A stretch of DNA of 64,000 nt from NCBI RefSeq assembly GCF_000715075.1, contig NC_134082.1, forward strand, positions 61,591,466 through 61,655,465, given 5' to 3'. The translations under genes were made by a program, and so were the position numbers. Positions 33,447 through 45,000 of this stretch are shown piece by piece; within the stretch, counting starts at the first letter, position 1, and every line of letters starts with the position of its first letter. The notes under the pieces were generated by a model. It saw only the letters and a program-made list of their open reading frames with translations. It was not told the DNA's origin and made no database searches. Origin of the DNA: Nicotiana tabacum (Eukaryota > Streptophyta > Magnoliopsida > Solanales > Solanaceae).

Positions 33447-36400
33447 TTTTTTTTTTGTTAATTAGAATATTTCATTAATCACCAAGAGCAATCCTTACGA
33501 ATCAGCATAGTCATCCTCGACTTGCTACAATCCATACATAGTCATATCTCTATAACTATACTATAAGCAGTACATAAATCCACAAAGTACTATCTTTCCC
33601 GCTAGTCTTTGAGTTGTTGTTTTCCCTTAGAAATGACGTTGTTGCATCTTTGTCCTCACTCCCCCTTGTGCTCTAATGTTGCATATGCATGCCACTTCCC
33701 TAGCTAGCTGTTCTACATTCCTTGCTTGATCTTCAAACACTCTACTGTTCCTCTCTTTCCAAATCACATAAATGTATTCTGCATACATCATCTTGAGTAT
33801 CTTTGACTTCAGTGACTTACCTTTGGATTGGAAATGCAGCCATGTAAACACTTGTTGGCAAGAATTAGTTGGAGCATTCAATAGTTGCAACCATCTCAGT
33901 AATCTCATCCATACTACTTTGGAGAAGTTACACTCACCAAAGAGATGGAGATGAGATTCTTCTGCAGCCATACACAGAATGCACCTTGAGTTCACTAGGA
34001 TTCCCTATTTGGCTAATCGATCCACAGTTAACAACTTTTCCTGACACTGGAGCCACATTGTAAACATTGCTTTAGGTCTAGTCTCATTATGGAATATCAA
34101 GGTTCTCCATTCTACTTTGTTATAATTTTCAAAAGACCTAAGTATATCTGCTTAATGAAGCTCTTTTGCTTGTTTAGGGCTGGTATTTGTTGTGCATTTT
34201 TCATAGCATCCAAAATCTTCCTCACCATCCAACTTGCCTGTTATGGAATAGCCATGTCAAATATGTTTTGACTTTTGATGTAGTATGCATGAATCAATCT
34301 TATCCAAGCTTTATCCTCCTTATGAGCTAGGTCCCAGTATGTTTTAGTGATTGCTGGCTTGTTCCACACTTGGAGATTTGTCAGGCTACATCCCCCTACT
34401 GATTTAGGTAGGCACGTCTTGTCCCAAGCTATCAATGCTCTTTTTGTGATTGTATTGGTTCCAGACCATATGTAACTTCTACAATAGGCCTCTATCAGCT
34501 TCATAAACTTTGTTGGTACAAAGAACAATTGAGCCCAATAAGATTGGATGCCAAATAGTACAGTCTGCACAAGCTGCAGTCTACCAGCATAAGATATTTT
34601 CCGAGCAGTCTATAAAGATACTCTTGCTACAATTCTCTCTACCAACGGTTGCCTTTGAAGTATAGTTAACTTTTTTGTATCTAATAGAATCCCCAAGTAT
34701 TTGAAAGGCAGGTCCCCTAGTGAATAACCTGTACTATATAGTATTCTCATTTGTTCTGACTTTGCCACTCCTCCAAAGTAGAGAGCACTCTTTGTAAGAT
34801 TAGCTTGTAAATCAGAAGCAGCAAAGAATTGCCTAAACAGTGGTGCAGAGCTTGCACAGAACCAGTGTCACCCCTGGTAAACATGAGTAGATCATCTGTA
34901 AAATTGAGATGAGTTATGTACAACTTGCTACATCTTGGATGGTATTTGTACTCCTTTATTTGCTTAATCATCATGCTCAGATACTCCATGGTAATTGCAA
35001 ACAAGAATGGTGACATGGGATCACTTTGTCGAAGCCATTTAGTTGCATTAAAAGGCTTTGTCAATTCTTCATTGATCATGATAGAGTAGCTCACTGTTGA
35101 CATACATGTTTTCACCCATTGGAGGAATTTTGTAGGAAAGCCTAAGTATTCCATAAGCTTTTCCAAGTACACACATTCCACTGAGTCATAAGCTTTCATC
35201 ATGTCCACCTTTAGCATGTATCTGGGAGATATATGTTTCCTGTTGTATGCTTTGACAAGTTCATGGGCTAGTATGATGTTATCTACTATTTTCCTCCCTA
35301 GGATTAATCCTGCTTGAGCTTCAGAGATGATGTGTGGCATTATCTTTTTGCAATCTTCCAGCAATGACCTTAGATATCAGCTTGTATAACACAGTGCAAC
35401 AAGCAATGGGCCTGAAATCCTTGATTGTCACAGGATTGGGGATCTTAGGCAGCAAGGTTATAGTGGTGCAGTTGATGACCAGATACATTACACCTGTGTG
35501 AAAGAAGTCTTTCACTGCTACATACAATTCCTCTTTGATCACAAGTTAAGCTCTCTTGAAAAATTCTGCATTATAGCCATCTATTCCAGGTGCTTTGTCA
35601 CTTCCAATATCTTTTAGCCCATCATATATCTCCCGATCAGTCACTTCTATACTTAACTCTATTTGTTGTTGATGTATTAGAATTGGCCCGTTCTTCATAA
35701 CCATAATATTGACGGCCGGTAGCTTATTGGCCCTAGACCCCATCAGACTTTTATATAATTGTAATATCTCCTCCCTAATAGCTGTTGGTTCTGTAATAGT
35801 AAAATCTGATAGAGCTTGTATTTCAGCGATATGTTTTTGTTGCCTCTCTTTTATGATAGTTGAAAAGAATTTACTATTGAAATCTCTCAATTAGATCCAA
35901 GTTGCTCGAGTCTTCTATTGTAGAATCCCTTCTTCTACAAATGACCATGTCTCCAGTTTGTGTATGCATTCCCTTTCCAGGTCTAATAATGTATCAGAGT
36001 AGTATGTTTCCATTTGACTTTGGACTTGAGAGAGTGCTATCCGAGCTTGTTCTATCTTTTCTGTTACTCCTTTAAATTCTGTTGCATTTATGTGCCTAAA
36101 TTGACTTTTCAGCTCTTTAAGTTTGAAGCAGATGTTCTTCATTTTCCCTGATGCTTTGTTCTTTCTCCACCCTTCAGCTACCATCGACTGAAAAGATGCA
36201 TGATTTGCCCATACAATGAAGAAGCCGAATTGACATTTGGTTTGAGTCTTAGGCTTCCTTATAGTAATAATCATATGGTTATAGTCTGAAATATAGGGCT
36301 CTCCATACTCTGGCGATATGGCCATAATTCATCATCCAGACATTATTTCCCAATAATCTATATAGCGACTCCACACTCTGACATCTCCTTGTTGTTTATT

Positions 36401-37904
36401 AGTCCATGTGAAATAGTCCCCTCTCCAAGGAAGCTCTGTAAGACAGATGTTGTGGCATAGTTCTGAGAAATCTGTAATGTCAGCATTGGTCACAAGCACC
36501 TTAGACAATCTGTCTTGAGGAGTAAGTAGTGCATTGAAATCTTCCCCAATTATCCATGGTCATGTAGTTGTTTGTGCTATCCTTTGAAAATGTTGCCATA
36601 GATTCTTCCTTTTTTCAACTACATTTTGCCCATACACCACTGTGAGATAGAATTGCATTCCATTATATTTCCCTGTAACTTGGCAATGGATAAATTGATC
36701 CTGTTTATCAATTGCCAACACTTCATACATTTGGTCATCCCATATAATCCACACCCTACCATTCATTGCATGCTCATAATTAGTAATTATGTTTCATCCA
36801 GGGGTAATTCTAATCATCACTCTTTCTGTTTTAGCTTCTTTCACCTTTGTTTCTACTAGACCAGCTAGCTTTATATGTTTTTAGTGACATTTGCCTCCAG
36901 CAGAATTCTTGCATAGGATATGCGCATATGCTTTGTTGTGCATTCATCCGCAAAGAGTGGCTTTTCTATGGCACATGCCATTTTACTTAGAGCCTTATTT
37001 CCTCAGCAACTCATTGGCAACTTTGGTAGTGTGATCCACGATGGAATTTCAGTCAAGAATTCAGCCGTAAGGTCAAATTCAGGGGACCATTGTTTTAAGA
37101 TCATTGGTCTACCATTAATCATGTATGGACCTCCATATAGAATATCCTTCAAATCATCAAGTGTATAAAATCTAGCAATGTAATACCCTTCCTCATGAAG
37201 AACAGATCTGGAGCAGTCACTCAACTCTAATTTTGAGCTATGTATCTTTGCATGAATTTATGACCAGGTGCATCCCCAATTACATAGACAGTTAGGGCAC
37301 ACTGCCACTTCTTAGTTTGATTGTCAATTTCATCCTTATCCAGTTTCACCACAATATTACCATCAATAATCTCTGGGGGGATATAAGAGAGTGCTATACT
37401 ATTTTTTGAAGATCTATTACCTGCAAACAGATTGACCGACGGTTTTTCCGGTGGTGGTGGCTCTGCATGCACCGGTTGTGTTCTGGTAGCTTCATCCGCT
37501 TGTATTGTTCCATTAGTTTTTGGTTCTATCTCTGTAATTTTCCCATTGGCCTCTGTATTTTCCACTACGTTGTTCACTGGCGTGCCGTCACAGGATGACG
37601 ATGCCACATTCATCTGGATTGCACTTAGGTTTAGCCATTTCGCCGGTCCTATTGGTGTGCTTGAAGACCCCAATTTCTGCAAGTTAGGTTGAAATTGACT
37701 GCCAATCGGAGTAGTTATTTGTTGTGTATTACCTTTAGCTGGTGTATCTATTATTACTGTTGCGCTTACTGCTTCTCCGACCATCACGAGTCTCGTTTTG
37801 GCCGGACTCGCTTTCTATCCATGGCTAATTCTCAGACGGCGTACGTTAGCATAACATGCGCCGAGAGCCTAGAGAGAGAAAGTTAAAAGTCGGTAATTTT
37901 GCTT
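33447..37904 (-). mobile_element. Younger LINE (L1-type), nearly full length, degenerate
   Basis: The element is 4.46 kb on the minus strand, with a poly(A) tail seen as T's at 33445-33456 and a 16-bp duplication on both sides. ORF1 starts near 37787 and includes a DUF4283-like RNA-binding region (37003-37400: IALSYIPPEIIDGNIVVKL, ARFYTLDDLKDILYGGPYMI). The ORF2 endonuclease is around 36000-36770 (WIIGEDFNALL, SDYNHMIITI). The reverse transcriptase is at 34747-35700 (DKAPGIDGYNAEFF, LKVDMMKAYDSVE, FTDDLLMFTRGD). A zinc-finger tail lies at 33627-33995 (CILCMAAEESHLHLFGEC). Several stops and frameshifts make it inactive. Confidence 0.9.
34747..35890 (-). pseudogene. LINE reverse transcriptase (younger LINE)
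   Basis: Three overlapping broken frames on the minus strand. Catalytic motifs: VDMMKAYDS (first Asp) and FTDDLLMF (the FADD box with Ala changed to Thr). The conserved KGLRQGDPMSP region reads KWLRQSDPMSP, so a highly conserved Gly is Ser. Breaks lie near 35550 and 35330. Confidence 0.85.
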
Positions 37905-37920
37905 CCAGTACTAACATCTT
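37905..37920. repeat. Target-site duplication of the younger LINE, right copy
   Basis: CCAGTACTAACATCTT, identical to 33431-33446. Sixteen bases is in the range produced by LINE target-primed insertion. Confidence 0.85.
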
Positions 37921-38480
37921 CCATGGCATCTTTTGATATTATGGAAGTGCTGAGATGTATGTTTTCTTGATATCAAACTTTCTCCTCGTATAATATTTTT
38001 TTAATATTTGCAAAATAATTTATGTGTAGAAATCATTTTCTAGTGTCAAAAACCTTCCTTATAAGCCAACATGCTTGCCTCGGTGTGTGCATTGTAGTAA
38101 ATTCTTTCCCCTTTTATGTAGAAGCTATATATCCATTGTATCTATAAAGTATCTTTCTTTGTGTGTATTGCACATAGTAGTTTACATAGTGCTGCTTTAT
38201 CCCAATAGTGAAAGTCAATCATATTCAGGCTTCTAGCTGATCTTGGCATGCATGGCTTAAATCATCTATGCAAGCAATATCCACAAAAAGGTTCTGCAAG
38301 CATGCAGTGATAAACTTATGATCTTTTTTGGCAGCAATAACACTTGTCCCCAATAGGTCTGTATTTCAAAGATTTTAACACTTTCTATCAACTGTAGCCT
38401 ACCACTATATCAGACCAATATCTGATCCTTGCAATCATTCTCTATCTCTGGCATATGTTGCTGTATTGTCAGCTTCTTAG
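37921..38480 (-). mobile_element. Old LINE relic, 5' fragment
   Basis: Minus-strand translation gives LINE ORF2 C-terminal phrases in broken frames: YSGRLQLIESV, QTYWGQVLLLPKKII, then AHTPRQACWLIRKV. It continues into 33064-33430 once the younger LINE and one target copy are removed. Confidence 0.7.
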
Positions 38481-38947
38481 ATGATAATGTTGAAATGCAT
38501 CTCAGAAAGAATCAAATCGCGGAATTCATGTAACCCCTAAAATTTCTTGAGAAATATGTTGTTGCATTTAGATAGTAAAAGCGTGTGAGCATCATTTGAA
38601 AAAGTTGCTTTTGCATATAGTGTGGACAATGTATGTGAACACAAGAAGAGAAAGCAGGAGGACGGACATATAACTTCCTGACTACTATTAGATATGGATC
38701 ACATGGTTATTATACATAAGACCATAGGAATACTCTTTTATTCAAAACAATACCCTCTTGTAAGTTAAAAAACCAGTACCAATCAGATATCCATTCTTTT
38801 TAATAAGTAATAATCCCGGAACGGTTTACATGCATCAAATACTCCTAAATCTACATGTTGATGTACAACATAAAAGATATGAATGAGAATACAATATACC
38901 ACAGCTATACATGCACCATCTTTACGTTGCCAGAGACTCGAAGCATG
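38481..38947. other. Intergenic DNA downstream of the PLD gene
   Basis: No feature recognised apart from what may be distal 3' UTR of the PLD gene. Confidence 0.4.
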
Positions 38948-39042
38948 ACAATTCTTGAATTAATGCTCGTTATCCTTGCATTGGGGGCGTATGCTAATCT
39001 TCTTTATATCATTCCAATTTAATCGTACTTTCTCAAAGAGAC
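38948..39042 (-). pseudogene. U6 snRNA-like pseudogene
   Basis: Read on the minus strand it starts GTCTCTTTGAGAAAG and continues with AAATTGGAATGATA, AAGAAGATTAGCAT and GCAAGGATAAC. These line up in order with the 5' stem, the ACAGAGA region (here ATAAAGA) and the central domain of plant U6. The central block AGAAGATTAGCAT is identical; the ACAGAGA box and 5' stem are altered. No USE/TATA promoter pair was seen upstream. It lies just after the PLD stop codon on the same strand, so it is probably transcribed within the PLD 3' UTR. Confidence 0.75.
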
Positions 39043-39061
39043 TATGAACTTACCTAAAGAA

Positions 39062-42000
39062 TCAGGTGGTCAACACATCTGGGATAGTAGGGGAAGGATT
39101 TCCTAATATTTTACCACCAACATCTGGGAAACATTCATAATCAGGTAATGGACAAACTTTGCCATCAGCATCCACTTGTATGGGATACTTCAGAAGATGT
39201 CCTTGCAATTCAGTAAAAATTTCAGCTGTATATCTCTTCCAGTTATCTTCAGCAACCTCATTCACCCTTTTTACACATTCAAATGCTTCTGGTTCTTGGA
39301 AACTATCTTCTAACATTCCAAGGTGCTCTGCCCACAGAGACATTCTATATCCATAGACCTGGAGATTGAGACAAGATGAAAAAGAAATGATTCACTTAAA
39401 CATCACCGTTTTGCTCAACTTCTTCCAAAAACTGGATTAATAAATGAAAAATGATTCACTTGAACATCAAAGTTTTTCTCAACTTCTTCTCAAAACTGTG
39501 GATGTAGTAAATGAACTTTGAGTTTTCTCATTACTGTAGTATTGCTTTCTTTCTATTTTCAATATATTGACAGATCAATACAAATTGGGCTATTTGAACT
39601 AATAGTAATAGCATTTTTCCTTGAGCCGAGGGTCTATTTGAGACAACCTCTCTACCTGCTCAGGATAGGGGTAAGGTCTGCGTACACACGATCCTTCCGA
39701 GACCCCCCTACTTGTGGGATTACACTGGGTTTGTGGTTATTATTGTTGTTGAACTAAGAGTCATTTGGGGAAAAAATGAACACAAAAACAGAAGGATGAA
39801 AGATAGAAATTTACCATAGCGACTTTATGATAACTGAAAAATTCATTACCCAGGTTTTACTACTGAAGACATAGTATCTTCTTCTGAAATTGCACATGAT
39901 TTTCCAACTATTATATATCCACTTAAGCAACTTTATAAGCGGTGTTGATATTTAGATTGAATCATAAGTCTCATAATGTATATAGAAAAGGCATGATAAA
40001 GTTCGATAAAAGGCTTTTTGTGGAAGACTGTAGGATAATTGTTGAGTTAAGCAACGAAATAAAAGTTACAGCTCAGAGCCAAGAGAAATCACTATAATTC
40101 AACCTGTTAATAGAGATAAAGCAACTGAAATGGATTTGAAGATGGAATTTTTACGTAGCAACCGTGTCAATAAAGATCTTTTTTTCTTCGTCTAATCTTC
40201 TTCCTTTTCTTAAGAAAAACAGAGTAGTTATTAAATATAAATTGATAGAGGAGGTAGATTTAGCTTTGTGAACACAGACAAAGACACTAATTTCAGATAA
40301 CATATTAAGATAATTAAACTTAAACTCTTTGGGTCCCTTCCCATGTCAGTAATATCTCATCCAAAGACAACTTTTCTAAGTCTGTTACTTCAAATGATAA
40401 ATATTTAAAATAAAGATCTTGGCACAGGGAAAATAATCAAACATTCAAACCTGTCCTCGTGGATGCTGTTGTTTCTTTGCCCAAGAGTGATGTGGTTGAT
40501 AGGCACCCATAGCTATCTCGGTGTCTTTCGATCCGGCTAAAGATCGTTGATTTATGTTGGCAGAACCCAGTATAACATATTCATCATCCACTATCATTCC
40601 TTTGGCATGCACGTATATCATGAAACGTTGAAATTTATATGAATCCGAGACCTGGTTGCATGGAAAAGTTTAAAAAACACGCCTTAACAAAATTTTGCCA
40701 GCTTCATCAAATCGAGACGCGTCAAAATAATTCATGAAACACGATAACCAAATAGATGTTGCATTTCCCAGATGCTTATTATGTGAAATGGAGGCTGAAG
40801 ATTTGAAATTGTAAAATTACTAGGCAATTATGACACCGGATTTTGACCATCTTTGAGCTGAAGTGGACTGTGTGAAGGACAACTAAGGAACTACTTCAAC
40901 ACTTGAACAGAAGAGGAGCGAATGCTCTAACTTATAAAATAAGTCCTTCATGGATTCTGTGGGCTATGTAGAGCGAAAAGAACCAAAATTTCAAGGCAAA
41001 ATTATAACTGTACTAAGTGTCAAATTCAAATGTATCTTTTCGTTAGCTTCTTAGTTTAGGATTGCGCAACGATTCATGAAGTTCAGTTCCATACATGAAT
41101 AGCAAGGAAATTGAGGTTTTGCACGTCACGTTTTGTACAGCTCTCAGCTCCATTTTAGCATTTATTTACTTATTTTTAAGAAATAAAATTCCTCTAGAAG
41201 CCCCATGATAGTGAACTTATCTCAAGAAATAGGTCAGAGAGCACCGTTTGGGCCTAATATTCACTGCCCATAACAAAAAGACTAATATCAATGCATGTAC
41301 GGGAAATATCTAAGTGCAAAATGTTGAAACATACCAGTAACAAAAAGGGACAGAAAAAACAATACTCCTAAGGGTATGGCAAGGGTAGCTCTATCGGAGG
41401 AATAGCGGGAAGACTTAGAAGGAGAAGCAAAAGCATGGGAGTATGTACAAGGTACAGCACTTTTTCCAATTGTTCAAAGAGTAGGGAAATTCTTTATTCA
41501 TTTTAACGATTATGTGACACCTCCATTGAACAACCTTGAAGAGATTGAAACAAGTAAAGCATACTACGGACAGTAGCAGTGACGATAGTGTAGATGATGT
41601 ATTTTGATTTAAGTGCATGCATTTGGGGAAAACAGAGAGAGCAAGTGGATAGATACATCAGCTAGCAGACAAGGTATATTTATGAGCTATGTTGCTCGGA
41701 CTCTCCGAAAATGTGGCCGGATACGTATCGGATCCTCCAAAAGTAGTGCACTTTTGAAGGATCCGACACGGGCAAGGCTACATTTTGGAGAGTCCGCGCA
41801 ACATAGTTTATGAGTGGAGATCACAAACTTGTTAATCTCACAATGACCTTTCACTTAACTGTTAGTGCATGTAGTGTTTATGTGCCCACTTGGACATTAC
41901 CTTATCAGCATCATTAGCAAATTGACCATTTGCTTCACGATTTCCAAGGCAGTAAAAATTTAAATAATCTAATGGATGTGAGTCTACAAGCTGCATTGAC

Positions 42001-45000
42001 TTGAGCTCCCTTGCAATAACTTGATACATCATCTGCATTGTCTGGCTCTGTTGAAAGCATACACAAATTTCAGTAAAGTGCATCTGATTATTATTCTTAG
42101 ATTCTTGCATCAGATCACACTTTTATAGCATAAAATACTAAATAATCAAATCTAACATAGAGAAATAAGCACAAGCTTGAGACACCATGAAAATATTTTT
42201 GGGATAAGTTAGCGTTCATTATCAAAGTTCTCCTCTCGTTCATTCTGCCAGGTTCTCAAATACACAAACCATTTTTCCACCAACATCCTTTCTAAAAATC
42301 TTATTTCGTTGTGTTTTGTGTCCCTACATATTAAAGAAATAAAATACCAGTTTATGAGGAATGAGAATGTTTATAATAGGAAGTTACTTCCATTCTCGTT
42401 TATGTTAATCTACAGAATAACTAATGCAATTATGATAATTCAGATAAAAGTACCATAAGAGCTGGCATCTCTATTATTATTATAGAACTGCCCTTGATGT
42501 TTGCTGCTGAAGGTGCCCAGTGTCACATTATTAATGTTATATGAAACTACGTTTATGAAATCCAAAATACAAATCATGATGATTCAGGAAACAGATTACC
42601 TGCCAGTATAGAATTTCTTGCCCAGTAACTGATTTGGGATCCCCCTCGGGCCACATGGGCAAAACAACGTATACACAAAACCGTTCTCTGGCTCTAATTT
42701 TACTTGCAATTTTCAATGCCAACTCCATGGGTACCAGATGATCAGCTCCTGATCAAAATTGGTAAAGGAACATGAATTGGAATTGGGTAAGGAAGAATAA
42801 TGAATGCTTCCAGGTGGTTTAAGTAGAACAAAAGCAAGAATTTGTCTGAGCTCAAACTACGACTTGATTATCCTAGAAAATTGGCGAGTAAGTTCCATAA
42901 AATCTTGCTTTCAGGAAGAAATATAACACTTTCAAGAGTGTGTTTAAAGGAAACACATGAAGACAATAATTAGAGAAGAATTGGAATTTACAGATTTTTA
43001 CCTTATCAATCTTAAAACCTTTTGCATACTTTTTCTAGGAATTGGATGTGGTAAAATATTGAGCCCGGTAGAGTTTACCTATTAGTCAAATGCATTAAAA
43101 ATGCAGATGTAAATTTTGGATCATCAATTTCATGAGGAGTTGTGAATATAAAAGCACATTTCTATGTTGAATCATAACTTTTTTTTATTCTTTGGTGATA
43201 ACATAGTTTCATGTCTTGTATACTTCTATTCGATAATATAGCAAGAAAATATAAATTTACCTGCATCTTTGTAAGACGGCCAAGCATATGATGACCCAAG
43301 AAAATACTGATTCTCAATATATATGAAATGTTGAGCAGATCTTATTGCCTGGATGTATGCTGATTCAATGCTTTTGTCTACTACCAGATCTTTTGAGCTG
43401 ATAAGGTTCTGTCAAAAATATAATGAACAGAAATTGTGAATACTGATAAGTGTTCCATATACAGAACAGCTACTTTCGCGGAACTTTGAAAGGTTATGAC
43501 AAAAAAGCTATGGTTTCTGTACCTGTGCCTTAGCAACATCAATACTCTTGGGAAAACCTTGCACTGAGCCTGAATCAATGGAACGAAAGATCTGCAGTAT
43601 AAGATATGAGGAAGAGCGTTAAAAGGGATTCAACAAATTCTGTTGAATATCTCTGCATGACAAGAAAAATCTACCTGCACGTGCCAATTTTCGGGGTGAT
43701 CTTCCCCAGCTACATATAGTTTTGGATCATCTGCTGGAATCTCAGTCCCTACTTTGAAAACAGCAAAAGCGGGGCTGAGTATCCATGAGATACGCTCAAT
43801 CTTTAACATTGCATCGTCATTCCAGCGGGACATCGTTTTCTTAAAGAAAGCGAATTCCCTCCACTTTGTTGCTCTCCTCCATCGCTGAGCAAAGTTTATA
43901 AGCACATCATATGCAGCAGGTCCATCAATTCTGCAGTGCAAATCATGCCATGGCTCCCTTGGGGCCTTGGTCCCTGGCTAGTAAATGTGGTACAAATAAA
44001 TTAAAATTATAAAAACATAATCAACAAGAAAGCCATGATCAAAGGAAATAAAGAAATAGAAGGAAAAATTCACTGTATAAAAGACGTATAAAATCACGTA
44101 AACATGTGGTTGGAAATAACCATATGATACACTGCAGGGTTTCACCATCTTTGGTTTAAATCAAACATAACAACCCTATTCTAAGTAACTTAGGGGACTT
44201 TTTGATAACCTTATTCACGACTGACAATTGAATGCTCAATGTGCTAAATCATAGTCCTTGGACTGTAAATGAATATTACTCAAACATTAAACTTCCATAA
44301 AAGTACTTGAGAGATTTAAGTCTAACACACTAGAAAAAGTTCTTATCTCACCATTTATGCATTAAATTAATTTATTTTGCTTATAATTCTTGTTTATTAT
44401 ATTTTCATACCTATTTTAGGACTAAGATTTATTTTCAGTAAAAGTATCATCTGAGAGTAACAAATTTAACATAGTAATCATTGCATGTTTTATATTAGTG
44501 GCAGATGACAAATACTATACAACAAACAGTATAATGTACAAGTTCCAAATTAGTTTGCATCATCATCGAAGCGAATAAATCATAACGATATTAAAATAAC
44601 AAGATAGGAAAGTACAAGCTTTTACCGGAATATTCAAATTTGGATGGTTGTTACCGATTGTATCGTATCGTATTGTTACTTTAAATACAATGTTTATTTT
44701 GATTGTTACTTAAATTTTATTGTATCGTATCGTTAAATCCGTCGTTATGTAACGATGAAATGTGCCACTTTATGTAACGACCGATTTGTGTGATTGTGTC
44801 GTTTTCTTGTGTTTTCTCTCAATCTCACCCTTCATTATTATTAAATAGTTTTATTTTATCATTTACCCTACCTTTTTATATAGCGTATCATAATTTTTCT
44901 TTATAATATTGCAAGTTTATTCATCATATTACTGGTGCATGATACCATGAAACGACGGCAAAATGATACAATCCATCCAAACATTGTATTCATCAAACGA

